In this document: piece by piece, positions 22,301 through 31,600 of the stretch
Layout: every line of letters begins with the position of its first letter
How positions within the stretch are numbered: position 1 is the first letter of the stretch
Source: Rheum nobile
Taxonomy: Eukaryota > Streptophyta > Magnoliopsida > Caryophyllales > Polygonaceae
Direction: 5' to 3'
DNA: 64,000 nt
Assembly (NCBI GenBank): GCA_027886185.1
Contig: WOAB01000501.1
Span: forward strand, 1,922,001 to 1,986,000
The notes under the pieces: model-generated
What the model was told of the DNA's origin: nothing
Seen by the model: only the letters and a program-made list of their open reading frames with translations
Databases searched by the model: none
Translations under genes and position numbers: made by a program

Positions 22301-23613
22301 TTGCACATGTGGTTAAGTACAAAACTATGAGGCTGCTTCTTGCTATGTGCACTGTGTTTGATTGGGAATTGGAGCAAATGGATGTAAAAATTGCCTTTTT
22401 GCATGGTGAACTTGATGAGACTATCTATATGCAACAGCCTAAGGGCTTCACTGATAAGAATAAACCTAATCATGCCTGTCTTCTTAAAAAGTCTATTTAT
22501 GGCTTAAAACAGTCCCCTAGACAGTGGAACTTAAAATTTGATGCTTGCATGATTAAACTAGGTTTTTCTAGAAGCAGTTATGACACATGCCTGTACTTCA
22601 AAAACATCAAGTCTGCATCTCCCTTATATGTGCTATTATATGTGGATGATATATTGTTAATGTGTAGTTCTAAAGTTCTGATTTCTGGTGTGAAAAAGGA
22701 CTTGAAACTTCACTTTGACATGAAAGACTTAGGGCCTGCTCAGATGATCCTAGGGGTTAGAATTAAAAGAGATAGAAAAAGAAAGCTTATGTGGCTATCC
22801 CAAAAGGATTATATTCAAAAGGTCTTGGATAGATTCAATATGGATAATTCTAATCCCACTTCTATACCCTTAAGAGGGCATCTAGAGCTGACCAAGACAT
22901 GCTGTCCCAAAAACCAATCTGAGAAAATTGCTATGTCTAAAATTCCTTATGATGTTGTTGTGGGTTCTGTCATGTATGCCATGTTGTGTACTCGACCTGA
23001 TCTTGCTTTTGCCATTAGTGTCCTTAGCCGATTTATGTCAAATCCTGGCCCTGACCACTGGACAACTATGAAATATACTCTGAGATATATCTGTGGTACT
23101 AAAGATATGTGTTTAGTATACTCTAATCACAACAAGGAAAATGAGTTACTTGGCTATGTTGATTCTGATCATGCTAGTAATAACGATAATAGGAAGTCTA
23201 CCACATCTTATTTCTTTACTTGGGCTGGTAACTGTATTTCTTGGAAGTCTCAACAACAGTCTGTTGTGGCTTTATCTTTCACTGAGGCTGAGTATATAGC
23301 AGCTACTGAGGCTGCGAAAGAAGCTATCTGGTTGTCTGGCATATTGAATGAAATTCAGTGTGTTTCTTATGTTCCAACTTTGTATATGGACATTCAAAGT
23401 GCTATGTATTTGTGCAGAGATCCTGTCTATCATGATAGAACTAAACATATTGATGTCAGGCATCATTTTATTCGTGATCATGTTGAGAAAAAACATATGA
23501 TTATAAGTAAAATTAAAGGTGATGACAATCCTGCTGATTTTGGAACTAAGATAGTGCCATCTGACAAGTTTGTTTTCTGCAGGGACTTCCTGCATATCTG
23601 GGATGTTCCTTGA
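19362..23613 (+). pseudogene. Copia gag-pol with one frameshift
   Basis: Begins at the ATG of 19362 (MTDNNIKMKPFDG). Domains in order: gag (to about 20030), zinc knuckle CFYCGKLGHFIKDC (about 20067), protease with WILDSGCTMHATP (about 20231), GAG-pre-integrase (LWHNRMGHIG), integrase (HSDLWGP, FIDHYSRKVWLY, LRTDNGLEF, PQQNGTAERMNR), reverse transcriptase with YVDDILLM (about 22640), and RNase H ending in ADFGTKI. The order integrase before RT defines Copia. One extra G in a G7 run at 21184-21190 shifts the frame; downstream the frame is open to TGA at 23613. No other defect was seen, so the shift may be a recent mutation or an assembly or sequencing error. Confidence 0.92.
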
Positions 23614-23734
23614 TGAGTGAAGCGACATTGGCCGACGACGGTTGGCTGTCCAAACTCCACTCCTGCTCACCAAATGACTGTGTTCTACAGTTAGAGTTAG
23701 GGATTGTAAGACTTAGGAAATCAAGAGGGCATAT

Positions 23735-24452
23735 TGTAATGGGTAATTTCCTAAAGTGTGGAATTAACCTATAGTTTGGATTAATGTATTATAGCTTATG
23801 TTAGAGAGTTAGAAGAAGTAATTGGGCTTTGTAGCCTGCGATGAAGGAAACGGCCCAATTGTCTCTGAAGCCCAGATAGAGAGACCCGACCCGGCTGAGG
23901 GAACCGGAGCTCCGCGTGTGACTTATGAGCTTAGTACTTAAGCTCATAACCTACCCTCTCTCCACAGAACTTGAGCTCTGCCTTCTGCTTCCGCCTCACC
24001 TCAGAGAGAGAGTTCTAGGGTTTCGCTTGTGAGCTTCTCCAGAGTACTCGACGGTGGTTCGACAGCTCTGTTCGCCAGTGAAGCAATCTTTGCTTCTGGT
24101 GGCTCCAAGGAAGAGGCGGTGGTCTATCCTGGTGGAGGCTCTCTCTGGTTGTTCTCGCGTGTGCTTTTGGGTGCTCGCTGGGTTGTTCAAGGGTTTGAGA
24201 TCTGTGGCGACTGGGTTCAGGGAGTTTCCTTTATCTTGAGTTTTTCTTCTATTCTCTCGATAGCATAAGTTTGTACTGAGATCCAAACTTTATCCCTCTT
24301 GTAATCTTTGTCTTACTTAGTGGATTTGGCTTCCTATCTTGAGGCCACGAGGAGTAGGCATTTGTCCGAACCTCGTTAAAACTCTTGTGTGATTCTTTCT
24401 TGTTTTTCTGCCTTCTCAGTTCTTTATTTGATTCGATCGATACTGCTTATCA
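23735..24452 (+). repeat. 3' LTR of the Copia element
   Basis: 718 bp, near-identical to the 5' LTR; followed by the TSD ATTTC and then by the rest of the LINE. Confidence 0.95.
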
Positions 24453-24457
24453 ATTTC

Positions 24458-25027
24458 AGAATCGTTGAAGGCAACAGACAAACTCGTAAGATCGGAGTGA
24501 CTCAACAGCGGGAATGATATACTGCCCGAATAGACATCGGACGACACCGAGGAGGGCGGCTCTGCGGTGTAGATGCCAGCAAAGAAGTCACGAACCATGA
24601 CCTGAAGATCGTTATCATCAGTCACTCAGGCATCAGACTCAGTCTGTAAGGCCGTGATTTTATTCGTATGACGTCGAATGATCGTAGAGAGGTGATACAA
24701 GCGGGTGTTGCGATCACCATCAATGAGGAAGTTGGAGCGAGATTTTTGGAACCACAAGAGTTGTTCCTGATTGAGCACAACCTCCAACTCAGAAATAAGT
24801 TCCCGCTCCAACCTTATTAAAGATTGGGTTGGGTGAGCCGCAAGGTGCTTCCTGGCGCCTTCCAACCGGGCTCGCAAAGTTCCTTTTCGACGAAAGATAT
24901 TGCCAAAGGTCTCCCTATTCCAAATAGAGAGATGATCAACCAGGACATCCAGAGACTTGATTAAATCCATATCAGTACGCCAGGAGAATTGCAAAAAGGG
25001 AGAGATTTTTGGAACCACTAGTGACTT
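24458..25027 (-). pseudogene. LINE ORF2, segment upstream of the RT
   Basis: Continues the LINE on the far side of the Copia insertion. The minus strand reads FSWRTDMDLIKSLDVLVDHL, WNRETFGNIFRRKG, LWFQKSRSNFLIDGDRNTRL and FHLS-like motifs, the region between endonuclease and RT in plant L1 ORF2. A TGA at 24626-24628 breaks it. The final part at 24458 abuts the RT block at 18202 when the Copia element is removed. Confidence 0.8.
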
Positions 25028-25198
25028 TGTTTTGTTACTTTTGTTCAACTTTATTAGAGGCCATATTAGCTTACATTATGATTTTTTAATGACGAAAAAT
25101 CCATTTTGTGATGATAAATTCCGTTCTAGTGATCTAATTGACAAGAGTTATGTATCAGGTAAATAAGATTGCACTGACCAAATGAAAGTGTCAAAGTT

Positions 25199-25378
25199 CG
25201 TGGGCCCATAGACTAGGGGTCATGTGGACACGAGCGCATATGCGCAGATAAACCCAGTACACAAGCCCAATGAGATTCCATCCTAAAACCAATTGGCAAT
25301 ATGAGGAGTAGCCCATCAAGCTTATATACTAGACAATTTTATGTCCCAACTTTAGATGTGGGACGCTATATTCCAACA
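25199..25378 (-). mobile_element. TRIM LTR, inverted copy
   Basis: On the minus strand starts TGTTGGAATATAG and ends GACTTTGACA; about 180 bp. It is head-to-head with the next copy, separated by only 1-2 bp, producing a long inverted repeat with the sequence 25380-25539. No primer-binding site follows it, so it is a solo or broken copy. Confidence 0.75.
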
Positions 25379-25379
25379 T

Positions 25380-26195
25380 AGGACATAAAATTGTCTAGTA
25401 TATAAGCTTGATGGGCTACTCCTCCTATTGCCAATTGGTTTTAGGATGGAATCTCATTGGGCTTGTGTACTGGGCTTATCTGCGCATATGCGCTCGTGTC
25501 CGCACGACCCCCAAGTCTATGGGCCCACGGACTTTGACATGGTATCAGAGTGGGTTCGGTCCTGGGTCCCTTTATTGGGTTGGTTGGGTCTGGCTATAAA
25601 GAGATTGAGATGCCCACCCACACTCGTTTGTTCAAGTGTCAACTGGGCCTGGCCAATTGTCCGCCCGTTACACTTATGGGGGCGTGTTGGAATATAAATG
25701 TCTCACATCGGAAGTTGGGACATAATTTGCCTAGTATATAAGTTTGATGGGCTACTCCTCCTATTGCCAATTGGTTTTAGGATGGAACCTCATTGGGCTT
25801 GTGTACTGGGTTTATCTGCGCATATGCGCTCGTGTCCGCACGACCCCTAATCTATGGGCCCACGGACTTTAACATGGTATCAGAGCGGTTCGGTCTGGGT
25901 TTGGACTCTTGGTTGATTGGGCTTGTCGGCCTTAAGACACTAATGGGCTTGCCGGCCTTAAGACATGATATCAAGTGTCAACTGGACCAGGCCAGTTGCC
26001 ACTTGAGGGGGCGTGTGGAAGATAAGATGGATGAATCCTACATCGAAAATATAAAGAAACCAAGACCATTATATAATACCATGGACTACTCCTCCTATTG
26101 CCAATTGGTTTTAGGATGGAACCCCATGGACTTGTATGGTGGGCTTGTGCACGGACGTACATGTCTCTCCCCTAACCGGCCCACGAACTTTAACA
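25380..26195 (+). mobile_element. Tandem TRIM retrotransposons: three LTRs, two internal regions
   Basis: LTRs at 25380-25539 (5'-truncated), 25685-25874 and 26014-26195 (most diverged). Each shares TACTCCTCCTATTGCCAATT and GGTTTTAGGATGGAA. After the first and second LTR comes TGGTATCAGAG (25540 and 25875), a Met-tRNA primer site, and before the second and third LTR a purine tract (TTATGGGGGCG, TTGAGGGGGCG). Internal regions are only about 140 bp and non-coding. This is the structure of terminal-repeat retrotransposons in miniature, here joined LTR-internal-LTR-internal-LTR. Confidence 0.85.
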
Positions 26196-26611
26196 GAAAG
26201 AAAAGATTATCGTACTTGATTTTTTTTACTAAGGTGAAAGGATGAATACAAGAATAAAAACGGATCCTCTCATCCACAACTCTTTCCGAGTAAGTGATTT
26301 GTACTTTTCATTATGAGTTCGATTGCTTGAATTCAATATATGATAATATATGTACTCATTTTATAAGATGATTTAGGATTGTCATTTTATTATTAAATGA
26401 ATTCTATTATTTGCCTAGTATAAAAAAAATAGAAAAAATAGAAGCAGGACCATTTTCCAACTTCACTTTAATATAGGACATCCTAATTAGAGTCACTATC
26501 GGAATATAAAAATAAATATATTTGTTAAATGCACTTTTAATAGTGATAACGAATTTAAAATGTACCATATATATATATATATATATATAGAAAATTATCT
26601 AAATTAGATAA
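26196..26611. other. AT-rich spacer
   Basis: No gene seen; contains an (AT)n run near 26567-26590. The 9-bp TSD of the next element (ATTAGATAA) is at 26603-26611. Confidence 0.6.
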
Positions 26612-27738
26612 CGGAAATTTCATCTGGTACCCCTGAGGTATGGCGAAATTCGTCTGATATCCCATTGATTTACCAATTTCGCATGGTACCCCCGAGTTTT
26701 AATTTTTTTCGCCAGATACCCTTCTATCAATTTAATAACAAAAATCATTATAACAAAAAATAAAAAATAAAACCCCCCCAAAATCATCTCTCGTCCGTCG
26801 TTCACCGGCCGTCGTCCCTCGACCCGCCGGCCCTCGTCCCTCCACCCGCCGGCCCTCGTCCCGCCGTCGTCTCTCTCGTATTTCCCTCTTATCTCATATA
26901 TTCTCCCTGAAATGACTTGGACAATGGGATCCTCATTTCCCATTAGAGATGCCAAGAGCTTGGCACCTGCCATTCTTTCCTGAACAATGAGAAAGTGAAG
27001 GCGCAAGTCAGCAGTGGAACAACACAGATTTACCCTTTCAGATCCCTCTTTGAGTCTTCTGTGCAAAGATTTTCTTGCACGATTGGACCACAAATTCTAT
27101 GAACCCTAATAAAACCTTAAATTCAATTTTTTTTTAACTTAGTGTGATTCGATTCTCGGCGGAAAATTGATTAACATCGAATTCAACACCAAATCCTATG
27201 AAACCCCTAATTCAATTCTATCTTTTGTGCTGTGTTTTGATTTTGGGATTTTTTTGAAAACTTTCGGTTGTGCTGTGTGGAGCAAGTTTGGCGTGCTTGG
27301 TTGCGTTGTGCTCCGGCCAGACTACTGGCGACCATGGACTGCATCTTGACCGGACAAATTTCCGATGATGGTGCTTGGTAAGAGTTTATTACAGTGGATG
27401 TATAATTACATTATAATCATGTAATCCGAGCCGGGTTGTAGGTGGGACGAGGGGCGGCGGGTAGAGGGACGACGACCGGTGGGACGAGGGGCGGCAGGTC
27501 GAGGGACGACGGCCGGCGGGTCGAGGGATGACGGCCGGCGAGCGACGGACGAGAGAGATATGATTTTGGGTTTTTTTTGGGGTTTTTTAATTTTTTTTAT
27601 AATGATTTTTGTTATTAAATTTATAGAAGGGTATTTGACAAAAAAAATTAAAACTCGGGAGTACCATGCGAAATTGGTAAATCTTTGGAATATCAGACGA
27701 ATTTCGTCATATTTCAGGGATATCAGGCGAAATTTCCG
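26612..27738. mobile_element. Non-autonomous MULE (possible Pack-MULE), 1127 bp
   Basis: Terminal inverted repeats of about 250 bp start CGGAAATTTC and share CGAAATTCGTCTGATAT, ACCAATTTCGCATGGTA and CCCGAGTTTTAATTTTTTT. They extend into GC-rich CGTCCCTCGACCCGCCGG arrays. A perfect 9-bp TSD ATTAGATAA flanks it (26603-26611 and 27739-27747), diagnostic of Mutator-like transposition. No transposase is inside. The centre (about 26880-27360) differs in composition and includes a minus-strand open segment, so it may hold a captured host sequence. Confidence 0.88.
26880..27093 (-). pseudogene. Possible captured gene fragment inside the MULE
   Basis: The minus strand is open and reads RKSLHRRLKEGSERVNLCC, LRLHFLIVQERMAGAKLLA and SLMGNEDPIVQ. 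It looks like real helical protein sequence rather than random translation, perhaps from a repeat-type protein, but I do not recognise the parent gene. The frame runs out into the TIR on one side. A protein search would decide. Confidence 0.35.
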
Positions 27739-27747
27739 ATTAGATAA

Positions 27748-28657
27748 CATGATTTTTGTAATGATTTGAATTTTAGATAACATGATAACATGATTTTTAT
27801 ATGGTCTTTTTATCCTATATCACATCTCTAATCCAAAATCTGAAAATCGAACCCACAACACAACTCAAGAAGTTTAATAAAATAAAGCATAATTTTGCCT
27901 TTATTCCCACAATATAATATGATCTAACTTTAAAAATAGAATTAATTCAAACATACTCCATCCAAATTCGAGCTAATAAGTAAAGGTATAACCACTTTTG
28001 CAGCTATAGCATAGTGGTGACCACTAACTAGTAGTACTACAAATATTATTTGGTAAGTATATATGTACGTTACAAAACATCTATTAATACAAATATTTAT
28101 AAACTTGTCCGTAGATTATCTCCCTTTAGTCCAATCCACTTTTATCCCTCGTTAAGAAAATAAATCACAAAAAATGTAAACTACACAGGTCAAGCTCCAA
28201 GGGCAAATTCGTAACTTCCACCATTCACGGCAGAGAGTTCACAGCGACAGATCATTAGAGAGCTCAAAATGAGAAGGAGAAAGAGACAGGAGATGTGCCT
28301 GTCACAACACTACACTCTGTAGGAGAAGACAATTAGAGGAGGGGAGGAAATAATTTCTTTTTTCTTTTTCTTTTCTTTAATCATTGGCATGGTTGATCAA
28401 AACCTCTCATCCTATAATCTCTCCCAATTCCTGCGCAGAGTTGGTTCTCTTTCCCCGGATTTCAACTGGTTTCTCCTGCAATGTCAGCAATTCCGCAGCC
28501 TCATTCTCTGTTCATCACTCCCATTGAAACTCTGCTCTTCTTCTGATCTTAGATTTTGGGAATTGGAGATAGCGTTTTTTTGTCAACTTCTCCTTCTCTG
28601 ATCACTTTCAAACAAGAGGGAAATTATTCTCTTTCCTGATCTTCTTGTTGAGTGGCC
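27748..28657 (+). promoter_or_regulatory. Upstream region and 5' UTR of the WEB-family gene
   Basis: AT-rich to about 28190, then a purine-rich leader (AGAAGGAGAAAGAGACAGG, GGAGGGGAGGAAAT) typical of plant 5' UTRs before the ATG at 28658. No convincing TATA box was found. A 70-codon frame at 28389 is probably chance. Confidence 0.45.
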
Positions 28658-31600
28658 ATGTCTTCCAAGTCCAAGTAAGTACTTTTTTTCCCCTTGCTGC
28701 CTTAATAATTGTTTTCCCTCTCTATTAGATCACATGATCTGTTCTTGCATTTCAGTTATTTGCTTGAATTAGCACAACTTATAATGTGGCAGTTTCTATT
28801 TGCGTTAGATCTACTGTCTGATTTTTGAGTCAAGTCAACTGGACGAATTTGAGAGAGCCCTTTCAGAATTTACTCTTAGTTATGGAAATGCTTATCAATT
28901 CCACATTGGAACTACTAGATAGAGAAGATTATGCATAAAGTTACCAAAATTGGATTGTATCCCTCTCATACTAGATGTTGATTTCCAACTACAGTCTACA
29001 TTGCCCTGAAAGTATTTGTTGAAATGCCTCTGTGAGAAAACAGTTTTTTTTTTTTTTTATGATCTGCAAATGGTGGATTAAATTGTGATTTTTTATTGAT
29101 GGGCAGATCTGGTTTGTCTGATACTCCGGGCAAGGCTACACCATTAACCCCCAGAGTTGCTAAGTTTGGCAGGACACCTTCTAAATCAGATGCTGATTCG
29201 CCTTCCCTTCTTCCAAATCCAAGGGTTCTGATTGATCGGTCTCCTCGAACTGTTACATCCAAGTCCGGCATTGCTCGTCCGACCTCCAGGGCTTCTATCT
29301 CTCCTGAAGTAAGCAATTTTTTATTCATGTTGAAGTTCTAGTTAGTCCTAATTGGACGGTGATTCCTAGATCCTGGTCCTCTAATCCATTTTATAGTTAT
29401 ATACTCCATCCAATACTTGTCTTTTTAGCATTCATTTTTTCCCCCCTATAAATACTTGTCTTTTTTAGCTATTTTGATCTTTACTTTACAAATATGTTAT
29501 TAGTAGTGATTTTCAAGAAAGTACAAAAATACTGTAATAACTTAGTGTAAAATGGTAGGAAGACAAGTGTAGTATGGACTGAATCATGACTGATCAATGT
29601 CCCATTTGATTTCTATGCAATGAACTTGGGTGTTTGATGCATTATACTGATTTGTAATGCATATTGCTGTTATTTCAGATACCCCAATCACGGATTCTGA
29701 AACCTTCAGAGCTACATGCGCAATTAACAGTTGCTCTAGATGACCTGAGCAAGGCGAATGAGAGGCTGCTTTTAGTTGAAAAGGAGAAAGCTCAGGCCCT
29801 CAGTGAATTGGAGGAGGTGAGGAAATTGGCTGATGATGCTACTCAGAAACTTCAAGAGTCTCTGGTGGCTCAAACGCGAGCGGAGGAGAGCTCAGAGATA
29901 GAGAAGTTCCAGACCATTGAGTCAGAACAGGCTGGGAGTCAGAATGAGGTGTTCAGGAAGAAAGAGGAAGAGTGGCAAAAATCACTAGAAGAGTTGAGAA
30001 ATGAACATGCAATCAACATTGCTACACTACTGTCCACTAACCAGGAGCTTGAGGTGCTCAGGAAGAAAGAGGAAGAGTGGCAGAAAGCACTTGAAGAGGT
30101 AAGAAATGAACATGCAGCTGCTCTATTGTCCACTACCCAGGAGCTTGAGGTGTTCAGGAAGAAAGAGGAAGAGTGGAAGAAAGCACTCAAAGAGGTAAGA
30201 AATGAACAGGCAAACGACATTGCTGCTCTACTGTCCACTACACAGGAGCTTGAGGTGTTCAGGAAGAAAGAGGAAGAGTGGCAGAAAGCATTCCAAGAGG
30301 TAAGAAATGAACATGCAACCGACATTGGTGCTCTACTGTCCACTACCCAGGAGCTTGAGATGTTCAAGAAGAAAGAAGAAGAGTGGCAGAAAGCATTCCA
30401 AGAGGTAAGAAATGAACATGCGAACGACATTGGTGCTCTACTGTCCACTACCCAGGAGCTTGAGATGTTCAAGAAGAAGGAAGAAGAGTGGCAGAAAGCA
30501 CTCCAAGAGGTGAGAAATGAACATGCAAACGACATTGCTGCACTACTGTCCACTGATCAGGAGCTCCACCGGGTCAAACAAGAGTTGGCCATGGTGACTG
30601 GTGTTAAAAACCAAGCTCTTTATCATGCTGATGAAGCAACCAGGATTGCAGAAATCCATGCTGCGAAGATGGAGATGATGTCAGCTGAGTTGGTTCGGTT
30701 GAAGGCTTTGCTTGAGTCATCGGTGGAGGCAGAGGCTAATGAAAGGAAGGCTGTGATGGAGCTGAAGTCAGAGTTGCATTGCCTCAAGGAACAGATTGAA
30801 GTAGCCAAGGGCTTTGAGAAGAGTCTGTCACAGAAAGAGGAATCCTATGAACAGTTGAAGTTGGAGCTAGCTTCTGTGAGGGATGAGCTTGAAAAGGCCA
30901 AGGGCTTGGGGCAAGATCTAGCTCAGAAAGAGGAATCATGTGAACAGCTGAAGTTGGAGTTAGAATCCTTCAAACTAGAGCTTCAAAAGGCGAAAGTAAT
31001 GGAAGAGAATCTACTTCAGAAAGAGGAATCTTTTGAGCAGCTGAAGTTGGAGTTAGAATCTCTCAAGCAAGAACTTGAAAGAACGAAAGGGTTTGAGGAG
31101 AAGTTCTGTCAAAGAGAGGCATCCCATCAACAGCTGGAGTCTGAGTTAGAAATTCTCAAGCATGATCTTGAACAGGCCAAGGGATTTGAGGAGAGTCTTG
31201 CTCGAAAAGATGAATCTTTGGAACATCTGAAGTCAGAGTTAGGATCTCTCATGCAAGATCTTGAAAAGGCGAAAGACTTTGAGGAGAAGATGTGCCAAAG
31301 AGAGGAATCCTATGAGAAGATGAAGTCAGAGTTAGAATTCCTCAAGCGTGAGCTTGAAAGGGCCAAAGGCTTTGAGGAGAGCCTTGCTAAAAAGGAGGAA
31401 TCTGAGGAAAATTTGAAGTCCGAGCTGGAATCTCTCATGCAAGAGCTTGCAAAGGCCAAAGGCTTTGAGGAGAAGCTGTTACAGAGAGAGGAAGCCTATC
31501 AGCAGCTGAAGTCGAAATCAGAATTTCTTGAGGAGGATCTTGAAAGAGCAAAGGGCCTTGAGGAGAAGCTTGCTAAAAAAGAAGAATCCTTACAACAGAT

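Larger units (their letters stand above)
18208..24452 (+). mobile_element. Ty1/Copia LTR retrotransposon, complete, 6245 bp
   Basis: LTRs 18208-18925 and 23735-24452 are both 718 bp, start TGTAATGGG and end CTTATCA, and are flanked by the 5-bp TSD ATTTC (18203-18207 and 24453-24457). By eye they differ at only about five positions, so insertion is recent. The primer-binding site TGGTATCAGAGC (18929-18940) matches initiator Met-tRNA, and a purine-rich tract (AAATCAAGAGGGCATAT) precedes the 3' LTR. It lies inside the LINE. Confidence 0.95.
15371..25027 (-). mobile_element. L1-type plant LINE, 5'-truncated, split by a Copia insertion
   Basis: Minus-strand ORF2 fragments in the expected order: pre-RT region (about 25027-24458), reverse transcriptase (about 18202-17182), zf-RVT-like region (about 16386-16200) and RNase H (about 15930-15420). 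The 3' end has a 7-nt poly(A) (plus strand T at 15371-15377). No endonuclease domain or ORF1 is present, so the copy is 5'-truncated; the exact 5' end near 25027 is a guess from where coding similarity stops. Several frameshifts and stops make it inactive. No clear TSD was found. The Copia element 18208-24452 interrupts it. Confidence 0.85.

Noticed and set aside
25540..25551. TGGTATCAGAG near 25540 as the start of a full-length LTR retrotransposon.
   Set aside because: The next LTR copy follows after only about 145 bp without any coding sequence, so the TRIM reading fits better.
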